Assembly: GCF_019649055.1 (NCBI RefSeq)
Contig: NW_026570230.1
Coordinates: 496,001 to 560,000 of the forward strand
From: Paramacrobiotus metropolitanus
Taxonomy: Eukaryota > Tardigrada > Eutardigrada > Parachela > Macrobiotidae
DNA length: 64,000 nucleotides
Direction of reading: 5' to 3'
The translations under genes and the position numbers were made by a program. Shown piece by piece: positions 12,080-25,200 of this stretch (positions are counted from its first letter, which is position 1; the number at the start of each line of letters is the position of its first letter). The notes under the pieces are model-generated. The model made no database searches, was not told the DNA's origin, and saw only the letters and a program-made list of their open reading frames with translations.

Positions 12080-14225
12080 TCACATCACTTGGATGTGGGC
12101 TTCTTCGACGTCTTTTCGACAATAGGGTTTGCCTTCCACGTTAAAGTATTCCATGCCGGTTCCCATTGTATACAAAGCATCTCCGCAAACCTGCATAATA
12201 AAAACACTTACCTTAGATACGCATTAGTCATTACCAAATCTTTTACACAATTAGAATTTTTTGAAAATGTCTTATCCGGCATCGGGCTGGCAGCACACAC
12301 AAAAATATTATCCTTAAGTTTTTTACACTTACGATAATTAATATCTGCGACACTAATACAGAATTCTATGTACTAGTAACTAGTAAGGTATTTGTGTACT
12401 TATATCTATACTTCTATGTAATTGTACACTGCTTTAAATTAATCCTGCATAGTTGCCGGTCTCTTTTTCTTACCGCGCACACAAAGCAGCTGGGATGATA
12501 GTACATTGACATGGCCTTCAGTTTGTCGCCTTCGATATAACCATTGCATGCTGCACAGTGAGGCGCAAATTTATCCCGATAGCAGTTATCGCACATTGGT
12601 CCGTCGTTCGGCAACTGGAAACTGCCGGTGATCCGGTTCTGGCATAAATGGCATTTAAAGCAGTCCACGTGCCAATCTCGTTGCAACGCTCCCACACTCA
12701 CCGATTCCTGTAAAATTAATAAATTAAATATTTTACTGCAGTTAGATAACAAAATCATTATTTGCTGACTGACCTCCGTTAAATGGATATGCTTATTACA
12801 AGCGCAGCACGTTCCCGAATACACGCTATCGAAGCAGTTGCGATGGAAGTGCTTATCATGCAGCGCCAAATGCCGGTCATCATTGATGACCTCCGAACAG
12901 ATAGCGCAATGCTTCTCATCCACATCATCCCGGACGTTAGTTTCCCGGTACCATGGTTGATGGAATTCCTGATGGAATCCTGGTGGGCGGTATTCTTCCA
13001 CCGTGCGACCTATAAACATGTCGGCTGGGCAACCCACCGCTAGCGGCGGTTCCATTAGTGGCGGCGGCATGGCCATGCCGGAATCCGGTTCGGTCAGTGA
13101 CCCTTGTCCGTGGTAACCGTCGGCCACACTGGACCGGCGGCGCTCCGTAATGTACTTTTCCGGAATATGATTATCCGGAGCCGGTTCCGACGCCAGCGTT
13201 GCGCTGGCCATAATAGCCTCGATGCCATGTAGACTGTCGCCGACACGCTCGTCATACTGTGGCCACTCGATGCGACCGTTGCCGTGCACGACAAAAGCGT
13301 CCTCTTGACCGAGCTCCACTGTGTGATGGAGCTGCTCCGCTGTTTCTTTATTCCAGGCAATCTGCCCGTCGTCTTTGACGTCGAACGTCATTTCGTGATC
13401 GGATCGAACCTGCGTTTCCGTTTCCGGTGCTTGGGCGTGGCCGCTGTATCCATCGGCGACACTTGAGCGGCGCCGCTCCTGTGACGCATGATGTTCATCA
13501 TGGGCGTGGTCGGTCGATACTCCGACGACATCCTCAGATGGCGCGTGGTGCTCGGCGTTGGTGTGGTCATCGGATGACCCGGTGGCATCGCGGACAAAAG
13601 TCTCCACCGCTTCCACAATGTCGTTGATCCCGTCGCGGGCTGCAATGTACGCCGACTCGACTATCCCATGTTCGTTGGCAGCCGCTGGCTGATCGTCATT
13701 GCGGACGTGGGTGGTCTCATCCACGCGACTACTCCGTCGTGATGCCGGGTGCTCCTTGACCAGGCTTTCTCGGCGCGAGCCGGAATTCCCTGTAATAATT
13801 TCTTCATGATGGCTCTCGTGATTGCTCTCATGGTGACCTTTAGCTAGGCTTTCTCGGCGAGAACCAGCATGGTCTGTAACAACTTCTTCATGATGGCTTC
13901 CGTGACTGTCCTCATGGTGACCTTTAGCCAAACTTTCCCGGCGCGAACCGGAATGCGTTGTAACCTCTTCATGATGACTTTCATGACTTTCTTCGTGGTG
14001 GCCTTTGTCCGGTACGCTCGCACGACGTTCCTGGTGGTCGTTTACGCTTTCGCGTCTGGACGCTGGTTTGCTTCCTGAATGATGCTCGCTACCGGTTATC
14101 GTATCTCCGATGTCGCGCACGAAAGTCTTCACTGCATCCACAATTTCCTCCAAACCGTATTCCGGATGATGATCATGACCCGGCTCGTGTCCGTTAACGT
14201 TATGCTGCACGTCATGCTCGGCCAT
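12080..14225 (-). CDS. LIM-domain protein with histidine-rich disordered N-terminus (LIM-A)
   Basis: Three exons join in phase 0: 14225-12774, 12707-12474 and 12190-12080, giving 598 residues. The 66-nt first intron has no stop in frame and reads through, so an unspliced reading inserts 22 residues. Residues 1-400 are low-complexity, rich in His, Glu, Asp and Ser, with three near-identical 27-28 residue repeats (KGHHE..SRRESL) and several RRxS sites. Two related helices, LEEIVDAVKTFVRDIGD and INDIVEAVETFVRDATG, flank the repeats. The C-terminus has a half LIM (CAIC...HFHRNC) and two full LIM domains. The last LIM is completed only by exon 3, which ends EYFNVEGKPYCRKD. LIM domains are zinc-binding protein-interaction modules; this last one is paxillin-like. 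The N-terminus is unknown to me. Confidence 0.85.
13758..14006 (-). repeat. three coding repeats of about 28 residues in LIM-A
   Basis: Residues 74-156 consist of three units of 27, 28 and 28 residues, each starting KGHHE and ending GSRRESL. They are nearly identical at protein level and similar at DNA level, so the expansion is recent or the sequence is constrained. Confidence 0.85.
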
Positions 14226-17200
14226 TCGGGTTGCTTTATAATAGAAGTTTAATAACTGCTAAAAAGTGTTGCCAAATGTCGTCTGTAATCGATCAGGTGT
14301 CGGCGCTATCTGAAAACGATATGAATGTATTGTAAACGGAACCGATCACGGAAAGATGTTAGCCAAAAACGGATCAATAATAACGAACGCGTGGTAACAT
14401 ATTATCGAGCTAGACGCGGTACACTAAATATAAAGTAAACATCGAACCAATGGAAATGGTTGTGTCTGCGGGATCATGTTTTAATGTGACAAGTCATTTG
14501 CATAACTGTCTATGTAGGCGTAGCGACAAGCATTTCGTGGCATTGATTAAACGATCATTCTGCCAAATCAGCAAACTCAGCATGTGCATCATATAAGGAT
14601 GAGTCAAATGGTTCACATCCTGAACCTTCCTTAAGAAAATTTACTCCTAAAGGGATTTTTGTTACTTACGACGTAATTTCTCATAAACAATTAGATGCTT
14701 AACATTCATACCATTCATTAGTTAAAGTCGCTAAACACGTTTTTGGTTCAGTTAAGCGCGTCGTAATAATGCAGCAGCAGGGCATCAATTCTGCATTGAT
14801 ACCGAACTCAGATATAAGCGCAAAATAAATTTGCAATATGCACGTCTGATGGCTACTTTATGATTTAATCAAAAGCAAAATTTTACGTTTTTCAAAAACA
14901 TATTCTTGTTCCGTCAGCACAAGCGGTTGTTTGTTGTAAACTTGTAATAGGTAATAAATAAATTTTTACGGGACTGCGTATTGCACAGAAAATTTATTAA
15001 TGACAAATATTGAGGAATGATTACACAAGTTATTAGTAATCCGTTCTCTATCGCTGCTTCATGGTAATGACACCCATGGTCAACGTACTTTTCCACAAGA
15101 AATTCGACGTCAACACTAAATTTCAAGTGTTGGTTCCACGTGAGCAGTATTAACCATGCGAGATACAATGGCTTATGATGGTAGCAAAATACTAGAGTAG
15201 TAATCGCACTATATAGTTGCTAACGAATAACGATCCCGTGTGACAAATTGTCCCGAAACGCAACCAAAAGAATGACTCATATTCTCCAACAGCCAGCAGT
15301 ACTTATAATTGAATTATGACACGCGCAACAAATTGCAGGCTATCCTAATACGAAATGCGTAATAAACTATTCACACAAGCGTCACAGTGCTGCAAAGAAT
15401 AATTAATTGTAGCAGTTATTACAATTTGTAAATGTAATATGCAATGCTGTACAATACATATGGTAGCCCAATTACAAAATATCTACATATATTCATAATG
15501 TAATACACAAGTTGAATACTGACTCGTGGGTAGTATCAGCTGTCGATTTGCAATACAGGCACAATGATACACTCCCAAGTCCCAAGCAATATTAATTGTG
15601 CAGAAAAAGCTCACACAGTACCCAACAGAATATCGTAAGCTAATCAGTTTCATTTACAAAAAGCTCCAGTAGTGCTTACTACTTACAGCACTTACCATTA
15701 GTACTTACAGTTATTAACTTTAAAAGTTGCACCGGCTATTCATAAACTTTGGGAGGGTCAGGATTCTGGAATAAGTGGATGTAAGTAAACGTGGCAAATT
15801 CTTTGTTTAAAACGTTTTAATTAAAACAGTCCAGCCAAGTGTATCGGTATGTCGCAAAAGCATGCATTAAAATAACATCAGCATGGTCCAGCGTTACAGA
15901 CGTCTGAGCGTAATAAATTGGCAAGTTTGCTTACGTTTTTCATACGTCGCATAAGAGCGGGTAAAAAGGTCTATAGAGAAATTTCTGCCGAGGTGTCGGT
16001 GTTTATTGAAGAGAACCTTATGAGTAAGCACGAAAGGAGTAAGGGACGGCTTTCTCCAACTGTTTATACAGCGGATATAGAAATGAATTTGTGTACAGTT
16101 GGATAAATTATATTTTGCGGCTTATACACGCCACAATAGTGTGCGGCTGTACCCGGAAAACGGATAAGCAGAAAATTGGATACTGTGCACTTATATCGAT
16201 CTGGATGTTAGATGTTATTGGCAATCGTTAAAATGTATTGTCATCCTATCACGTGGCTTAGGATCGGCAGCATGGGCAACTCCAGGGGAAGAATTTTTTG
16301 CTGGCTCTTCTGAACTTGGTTGAAAAGGCAACTTTAACGCATTATATAAGGACGAAAATAGATTTGCATTGTAAACTTGCACTACTTGTTATTTTTTTGT
16401 TAAGTGCATGACCTTTTACGTGTGACGGTGCAACTGCATCGTTATACAAATTTCCGCTATTTATAAAACATTGTTTTGTACTGCGTTAGACTTCCCGGCG
16501 ACGATTTCAGTAAACATCTGTATGTATGTATACGAGTATCAGCTTATAAAATATGGAAATTCAAATTCTTATGGTGTTGCACATTAAAAAAACTGAAAAC
16601 AAGAAGCTTCTTTAAACTAATTTAGATAAATCCAACATAAATCAAATTTACATAAATCAAACAGCTCATCTGGCTGTTGCCATATTAGCCAAACGCGCGG
16701 GAACATACGTAGAGATACACATCTGCGACGGTTGTTGTTTCGCTGCCGTATTTTAATATTCATAGTTTTCCACAACTTCTATAATACTTTATGTCAGTTT
16801 TGCTGTACGTAGTCAGCTGCGTGCCCATTAGAACATAGTCAGCGTTTTGGCGATGTTGTATCCCATTACTTGCCAGTTCTTACATTATGGAATTTTTGCC
16901 GGTCATGATCCTGATCCTTCGCGCATAAATGTTTTGCTGTACCAAACTTGCCTGCATTACACTTCGGCGACATGCTCATATTATGCAAACATTCTCTCTT
17001 GTGTGTTTTCTATAGCCGTTGAAAAGGTAATTTTATTTTGGTTTCACGGTTTATAGTTTATGTTTACACGGCTTTGTTTGTGTTGGTACACAATCAAAAA
17101 CGTTACATAACTTGCACAATTATAAATGTGTGTACCAATGTTATCCTGATAAGAAACCGAGCCGTGGTAGTTAACGTTAAGACAGCATGCAATATATGCA

Positions 17201-17741
17201 TATTGCACATGCGATCTACTTGTGACTTATGAACCGTATTGCAAACCGCAGACAGCGCTATCCACGTTATATTTGTAATTAAGTTGTTAATTTTTATGCT
17301 AATAATTATGTACCTGCATACGAGTCGAGCGGTAATCGTCTTCCTTCATAAATTTTCTTCTAGACGATCACAGCCGCTAACATTTATCGTCAAAACTGCC
17401 TCTTCCTGACGCTAGATAGCGGTAAAGTTCAAATGTAAATAGGTAAAATTAGTGAAATACGTAATACATAAATTAATAGCGCTTTGTGGCGTAATTATGA
17501 CTAACTGAAAGTCTAAACCGTAGCACAATATAAGCGAATAAGCAACAAAATATTTTACCGATAGATGGGCTGATACTCAGTTCTGATCACACCCTTGCTC
17601 AATCAGTCGCTACGATCGGATTTAACGACAAAGGATTGTTGTATATCTTTCTTCCGGAAATGTTTGGCGTTCCAATAACACTGCGATCTGAGCGCATTAT
17701 GACATCGTCATGCTGAAACTATGGGATGCATTTAAACGTCC
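14226..17741. other. large intergenic region, no gene seen
   Basis: About 3.5 kb of AT-rich DNA between LIM-A and the secreted peptidase. The longest open frames (15918-16106 and others) are under 90 codons with no domain. One copy of the recurring word TATACGAGTA lies at 16529-16538. No tRNA, TIR pair or coding match is visible. Confidence 0.5.
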
Positions 17742-17749
17742 TATAAAAA
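17742..17749 (+). promoter_or_regulatory. TATA box of the secreted peptidase gene
   Basis: TATAAAAA lies about 140 bases before the chosen ATG. A capsite-like CAGTCG about 25-30 bases downstream would give a leader of about 110 nt without an intron. The spacing is typical of a TATA-driven gene. Confidence 0.55.
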
Positions 17750-17884
17750 GCTGTTTCATTGGACAGTCGACTTATGTAAAGATCGCGAGCATTTTATCTG
17801 GTGCAGAAACAACAACCCAACTGTGATTTTTTGAATTTACGTATAAATATTACGCTATCTGCATTCCCATTCGATGATTCGACT

Positions 17885-18553
17885 ATGTTTCAGAACATAA
17901 AGCTTTTATTTTTCATCGCCGGTTTACTGCCAGCAGCAGTACTGTCAGCACAATGCTCGCAAAAGCTGCAAGTTGGTAGTAAAGGTGACTGCGTCAAGGA
18001 GGTCCAGCGTAAGGTGGGAACCAGTGCCGACGGGATTTTCGGGCAAAGTACACAAGCCGCAGTGAAAGCCTTCCAGCGCCGGCATGGCCTGGAAGCCGAC
18101 GGGATCGTCGGTGCAAATACATGGGCGGTCATTTATGGAAGCAGCGGAAGCGGAACCGGAAGCGCTCCGGGAGGTTGTGGATGTGATGCCAACCGCGCCA
18201 CACAGTGCACTTCCGGCGCCACACCGGGCGCAAAAAATCTGGCATCGTATTTGAAGAATAAATTTGGCGGTAGAACGGAAATCTTTAATTGCCGGAATGT
18301 CCGTGGAGGCAGCACGGTGTCGTTGCACGGTGAAGGTCGCGCGGTGGATTTCTACCCGAGTAACTTATCCAATGGACAAGCCGTTGTTAATCATTTGAAA
18401 AGCATTGCCTGTCAGAATGGAATACAGGAGGTAATTTTTAATCGTCAGATCTGGACGAAAGGGGGAACCCTCACCTACAAAGGGCTAAATCCGCACACGG
18501 ATCATATCCATGTTGGATTAAACAAGTGCGGCGCGCAAAGTTTTAATTTGTAG
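17885..18553 (+). CDS. secreted peptidoglycan-binding / M15-type zinc peptidase, probable HGT
   Basis: This intronless ORF encodes 222 residues. Residues 1-22 are a signal peptide (hydrophobic core LLFFIAGLLPAAVLS). Residues 27-85 form a PG_binding_1 domain (LQVGSKGDCVKEVQRKVG, then ADGIFGQSTQAAVKAFQ). A Gly/Ser linker leads to a catalytic domain at about 105-215. This has the DD-peptidase zinc signature HGEGRAVD (H148, D155) and DHIH (H207, H209) typical of M15-like enzymes that cut peptidoglycan cross-links. Eight cysteines suggest an extracellular fold. The architecture is bacterial, most like actinobacterial secreted enzymes, yet the gene sits behind a eukaryotic TATA box between animal genes. 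I infer horizontal transfer and a digestive or antibacterial role; neither is shown. An in-frame upstream start at 17801 would bury the signal peptide. Confidence 0.85.
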   Translation: MFQNIKLLFFIAGLLPAAVLSAQCSQKLQVGSKGDCVKEVQRKVGTSADGIFGQSTQAAVKAFQRRHGLEADGIVGANTWAVIYGSSGSGTGSAPGGCGCDANRATQCTSGATPGAKNLASYLKNKFGGRTEIFNCRNVRGGSTVSLHGEGRAVDFYPSNLSNGQAVVNHLKSIACQNGIQEVIFNRQIWTKGGTLTYKGLNPHTDHIHVGLNKCGAQSFNL

Positions 18554-19210
18554 TATTAAAACTACGATACTAGAATGTACTTAAATTTCTGTTTTCAGAT
18601 AATGCAGTAGTTTCTTTGGGTCATGTTATTGATTTTAAGCAAAGTTTTATTTTGTTAGACATAACATTATCGGCATATTCGGTTGTGCCACATACATATG
18701 TGGCATATACTTTGACCAGGATTTATAATTTGTACGAGTTCTCCAATTTTGTAAAACGAATAAGTAATATTAACTATATACGAGTACAAGTGTTTGGCGC
18801 ACTTTGAAATTTTAAGCAGTACATCGCGTAGACATTTCAACTGGCCGACAATGACATAACAAATTATGCATCGATTTAATAGAATACTACAGAAACAATA
18901 CAACCACAAAAAACCATAGAGGAAGCACAATTACTTTGCCGAAAAAAATGTGTGACAATTATTACGAAAGACCCTTCCCAATAAAACCATTACAATCTAC
19001 AACCATAAAACGTTAAAAAAGGGTTGGTACAGTGGATCGTACTATAATTACTGTCAGATACTGCCACTTTCACGTAGAAGAAAGAGAGCCTAAAAGTTCA
19101 TGGAAAATTATGAAAAATTAATCAGTTCAAATCCACCAAAATATGATAACTGCAATAAAGAGGGAAACCAATACATAATAACCAAAAATATGCGATGCCG
19201 GATGTATGAT
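18554..19210. other. convergent intergenic region
   Basis: This AT-rich 3' flank lies between the peptidase gene and MARF1. AATAAA occurs near 18980. One TATACGAGTA word is at 18777-18786. No gene is seen. Confidence 0.5.
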
Positions 19211-22200
19211 CTATCCAAAATTCATAGCCAACCGCGTGGAGACTACCAATGGACGAGCCGGAACAGCAACAGGCACTTCCGCCGTCGACGCTTCTCGGTC
19301 ACTGACAACCGGACTGGCGTCTTCCGATGCAGCTTCCTTTTCGGCAACAGAAGCCTTCGCCGCTTTTTTCTCCAGTTTTCGCTGGCGACGACGCTCCTTC
19401 TTAGCCAGTTTGGCGGCTGCTGTGTCGGATGCCGTCGAAGTCGACGCTTCCTGATCATTGGCACGTGTGCCAGCGTCTTCAGTCTTCCCCTCCTTGGTAG
19501 CAGCTTCCATAGCTCGTTTTCTTTCCAAATACTGTTGTTGACGAAGCTTGTTTGCCTGTTTGTGTGTGAGTTTGATGTTAGATGCCGTCGAAGCCGACGC
19601 TTCCTGGTCACTAACACCCGTGCTGTCATCTTCCGGTGCAGCATCCGTTTTGGCAGCAGCAGCCACCTCCGCAGCCTTTTTTTCCAGTTTTCGTTGGGCA
19701 CGACGCTGATTCTTGGTTAGCTTAGTACTGGCTACTGCGTCGGATGCCGAAGATGACGGACCGGTAGAAGCAGGCGGGCTATCCACGGGGATAGGCTGGG
19801 CTGGCTTAATGCGCACACTCCAGTTTCCATTCGGCTGGACAAGAACCTAGGAATTCAAGTTTTGGACTGTTTTTGATTTTTTAGGTGTGGTTTTTTTTAC
19901 TGTACTTTGCATTATGGTCTGAGTCTTCTGTGCCGGGTTTCCCATGTACACAAATAAGTACCGGTAGTAATTTCCATAATCGTTTAGTAAATTAGGCTTA
20001 TTTTGATTTATCCGTTAGTGACATTAAAATTCTTAGGATAAATTAATCATGACCTATGATGTGCAATCCGAATGTGATGACACGCACTGGCCACTGACTG
20101 ACTAAGATTTATAGGCAGTTATTAAACTGCAATTTTGCGCATTTCGTTGATGCGCCATTGATTATGTGCTACAAAATGTGTAGAGAGAACTAATTCATCA
20201 GGCCAGAAGTTAAAATTATGCTGCAGATACAATACCTGGAAAATATCGCTGAAGTTGAAAATGAGCTCATCCCAGCTCGCACATCCATAATCATCAAACA
20301 TCAGCTTCTTTCCCGGTCGAAACGTCTCGCTAAAAATTTGACGGATTTCCTGAAGCCCGTATTCTTGCTTTCGTCCAGCAAGCGTTCGGCCAAACTCTTG
20401 GAAATCTTCGCGACGCTTCTCCAGTGTCAGCTGGATGAAACGATCTTGTCCAATCTTAATTACCTGTAAAAATGTGGACGATAAGAAAGAAGCCAGGATT
20501 TCAGTTACTAAAATAAAAAAAAATATTTCGCATACTTCCAAAATTTCCGGCAGCGTAGTAATTAAATCCACCAGCTTGGTCCATCCATATTTTCGCAGCG
20601 TTAGCTGCTTCTTGAACATTTGATGGTAACTTGCAGGAAAACGAATTAGATTCAGGCGATATTTAGGGGAGAAATTCAGTAAAGCGATCACTTCTGCAGT
20701 CAGAATATGCAGCGCCGTTCCCTTATTAACGACTGCTTCTGCCGTATCGCCAGCAACAGCGTGACCTTTCGGTCGGCCTGTAAGCGGACCATGGTTAGAC
20801 GATTTAACCAAGTTAGATGATATTTGCTAGGCTGCTGCAGATACATCACCAATCCGATACACCTGTGTTTCCTGTGCCAGCCCAGCAAAAACTTAATTCA
20901 TTAATACATGATACACAACCTGCAGAACTGCTGATGCAGCCCACTTACGAATACACCATAAAAATTTAGTACAAACAACGCGAGCGTAACAGAAAACATT
21001 TGGAATACATATGAAAACTCTCCACTTCCTACAAATATCCACACTTTCCTCAATTTTTGGACTGATGTGTGACTGTTTCTAAATATCAGTGATAAATTTA
21101 AAATAACAGAATGAATACGCGAACGAGAATTTCGCTTCCTCGAATTATAAAATAAAACGGCGTTGCACGTACTCGCACGGTCGATTAGTACCGGGTACGT
21201 GAAACAAACAAGGGATACAGCAAAACAGCCAGCAGACCAAACAGAAAGCAGCAAGCGCATCACGTGCACGCACTCATCACATTTTATGGCAAGAATTCCA
21301 GGGCAGGTGAAACAACAGGGTGCAAAAAAACTAGGATGAGCGTAAGCCACATAGCTACCATAAAAAAGCCATCACATAAACAGGGTAAATCTAAATAGTT
21401 CCAGGAAAATTGTCTATAAACTTGGTTAATTCGACTATCTCCTGACAATCTATAATAAACTAACTCATAAACAGTAAAATTACAAATCTAGTGAGCAGGG
21501 CTTGTCCGGATTATCACACAACAGATAAAAGTTCAAAGTAAGCCAAAAGGTTCGAACAATAAAACGACAAATAAACTAGAACGCACCCGTCACTTCTGGC
21601 GCCAAATAGGGAACATCTATTCCATCGAATAGGTCCTCTAAATGGCATACTCCATAGTTTTTGGCCGCAAAAGGCCGCCCCATCACGTCACGATAGCGTT
21701 CGGCAAAGTTAGCAGCTGTAATCGAGCTCGGCGGATATTTTTCCTGCACGAGGGCCAAATCCGCCTTGAAACGGCGCTTCTGGGCTTCGTGCGTCAGCGT
21801 CACAATACGAGAAGCTCCCAATCCCACCACCTACAGATAAATCACTTGAATGACTACAAATAACGAAAGGCAAAAAACTGCTTTATTTTCCCACTGATAA
21901 CGCTAACTTTATACAAACCTGAATATCTTTCGTCACATCCTGCAATTCTCGCAGCAATACATCGTGGTCTATGTAGCGAGTACGGGACCCACTTCCCAGA
22001 CCGATAAGAGCGTGATAGCGGTCCATGAACATCTGCACAGGATACGCAGCTCTATCGGTCGATGTCAAGATTCCCGCAACATCCTCAGCAAAGTCGTTGT
22101 CTTCAGTCGAACTGCCTGCCCAAACAATTACTCATAAACTTTTGAAAATATGTAACCGATTTGACTCTTACCATTTTCTACGCCGGTTCGTAAGATTAGT

Positions 22201-25200
22201 TTGCGCGATTCCAGTGCTTTTTGCTCAATGGAGACACCAGGAACGCTCAGCAATAGATGCTCCAAATAAACACCATCTTTCAAATCCTCCACCAAATGTT
22301 TCGGGTATAAAGCTTCGTAGCAGATCAAAAACCTGTCCCAAAATTGATACAACGATAAAGAAAAAAATATTCGGAAGAGGAAAACTTCACTTACGAGTTG
22401 ATCGGCATAGCGTTGCCATGTTGCTTCAGTAGTTCGATAATATGGTCCTTGAAAATGGCCAAACCGAACGACGTGCGATACAAGCTGCTTGGATTATACT
22501 GCTTCTTTGGGAACGCTTTGTGTATATCCAAACCAGCACAATGAGTTTCACAGTAACCCTTTTCAAGGCGAGGCTTGCCCTACAAAACATCCAGCAAATA
22601 AATCAATACGCTCAATTACATTTCCCACCACGAAAGGCCAACCTCATTAGCAGCAGTCACTGCAATCAAAGCGATTCCGGCACCACGGAGGCGCACCCAT
22701 TTTCTCCCATCATGCTCCAAATCTTCCACAATGCTGGACATTTTCCGAATCGTTCGCAAGTCCAAGATTACATCGTGCCTACAAGAATGATTCTAACACT
22801 GCGCAGTGCGACGACAGACCGGCAAAAAAGCGCTTACTCCAACTCAAAATATCTGACCAAATCCATATAAGCCATCTCGTCCTTTTTGTGGATTTTAAAA
22901 ATCTCCACGATAGAGCGCCTGGACAAAAGTAAATTCTTATGAACATACAGCCACGTTTTAACGATTAGTTTCATCACTGACTGCACAATCTCCGGAACCG
23001 GTAGACTAGGATCGTCCAGAGATGCCGATAATCGTTTTCCACCAAAGACAGTATTGTTGGCGAAATTCAACAACTTTTCCACATTATCTTTGCCCAGCAC
23101 AATAACATGCGCAAACGCCAAACCCAGCTGATCCAGGTAAACGGAAACGAAGGAAATCTACGGAGGAAACCCTTTGTATACGACAAACCAATACTAAGTA
23201 CGATAACTCATGTCAAGCTTACAGGAACAACTGGTTCCAAAAGTTGCATCAACTTCGCGCACAGCACATCCCGATCCGTAATAACATCCAGATTAGTCAC
23301 GTACACATCTGTTGCAGTCTTATCGGATGTATCCACCAGATGCTTCACAGGAGCGCTTTTAGCTATTAACAATTAGAACCCGTGAACCATGGGAAAACAA
23401 ACTGAAAGCACTTTCCTACCTATGCTCAATTCCGGAACGGGAGCATTGTCTTTAGTGGTTTTTACAGAAACTTTTGGTGGGGTGGTTGGCGTTGACTCGA
23501 CCTTGTTCGAATCCGACACCGCTAGATCTTTCAGTTCAGCCGCCAAACGCCGCTCCTGATCTTGCAAGATGAAACGCTGCATACCCGAGAGTTTATCCTT
23601 CTTCAAAACCGACGTTGGCACTGTCGGAGCAGCTGCGGTGCGCGCATCGAAAACAATACGCGGCGGTTTATGGGAATCATTACTCCCGTTGATGGAAGAC
23701 TTGGCAGGCCGCGTGGTCGGTGGTAGCGGAGCGGGATCAACGGGCGCCGAATTCAAACCTGGCATTCCATCTGGAAGGATGGGAGCTTCGTACTGTATGG
23801 AAGAATCAGACGGAATAGACGGATAGGCGCTCAAACCAAATCGCGGTCGGCCTTTCGAAGGCAGGCATGGATCGGTGTAGGACGGATGCAGTGACGGCTG
23901 TACTGGTGGATAAACACGGCCAAATTCAGGAGGACGATAGGTCCGTACTTCCGAGGGGTATTCCTCTCTGTACAGAGACGAACCAGGTCGGTACGACGTC
24001 TGCAGTTTACCGCCACAACAATCCTCAAGATGCATTCCATGCTTCAACCTGCCAGAAACACCGAACGTACAATGCTAGGATCATAATAATGAATTTCGGT
24101 AACACTGTTATAATATTATTAGAAAAATATTTCTAGGAAGAGAAATACTCAGTAAATTTATTCAAGCTGCCTTTCAACGTGTACGGCGTCCAGAAAGCTT
24201 AAAAACAATCGAAGTTAATTGTTAGAACAATGGAATGAATTAAGTCACGCTTCAGCCATGACAAGGCAGTTACTGCGAAAACTGCAGTACGAATATTGAC
24301 AATTTTGATATTTATAATATTATTACGAAAAGAAATACCAACTGTGCGTTTATTTTTCACTCATACCGCTTAGCATAGCTGATAGAGGAGCATGTGATAA
24401 TGGCGTACGGGTTTAATCCATTCATCCTCAGATCAATATTTCCACCATAGCTGCTGGACAGGTTCTTCAGTCGCGTGAAAACCTGCTCATAAGTGCGCCC
24501 CGGTGGAATGCCTCGGATAATAACTTGTCTGTCTTCTTCCCTTTCCATCTAAAACATTAAGCGAAATTTAAACAAAGGCACGGTTCGAAAGTATGTTTCG
24601 CAATTGGATATCAATCGTGTACCGTTTGGGCTTGAATGGCAGGCGAAGCGCCTAACCCATTCAAGAACTGTTCCCATAAATAGTGCTCATGGGCATGCAT
24701 CAACAATCCATGATTGACTTGAGGAGGATGTAAAAGGATAATGTACAGGCGATTTTTGCTGCGAAATTCGTCCAAGCAGTGTGCGAAATTTATGTCACCT
24801 GATAATTTGGACATAATGCAACTTAAAACTTAAGAAACCAATTAGAAAAATGACAAGAATACTCGTACCTGAAATCAGCACGATAACATCGGCTACATGA
24901 GCCCGAGAAACCCAGTCACGCATTTCCTGGATGAGCTGAAAATCGGCGCCGTTCTTAGCGCCAGATTCGCTGTTAGTGAGACGAATCTACAAAGCCATCT
25001 ACATTGCATTTTCAGGGTTTGTTTAATATTATAGTGGTATCTTACATTGGCCTGCTCAAACTGACGGGAAAACAAGGGATTCATCATCTTCATTTTGACA
25101 ATATCACAGCAACAGCGGAAAATCCCGTACGTCCGGCCCTGTCCTTCGCATAGCACTTCCCGGATCCTAGTGGCCACATCACGAGGCAGCACATTCGCAG

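Noticed and set aside
19100-19720. Long plus-strand frame opposite the MARF1 last exon
   Set aside because: It is the mirror of the repetitive, basic MARF1 tail; the minus-strand reading continues MARF1 in phase.
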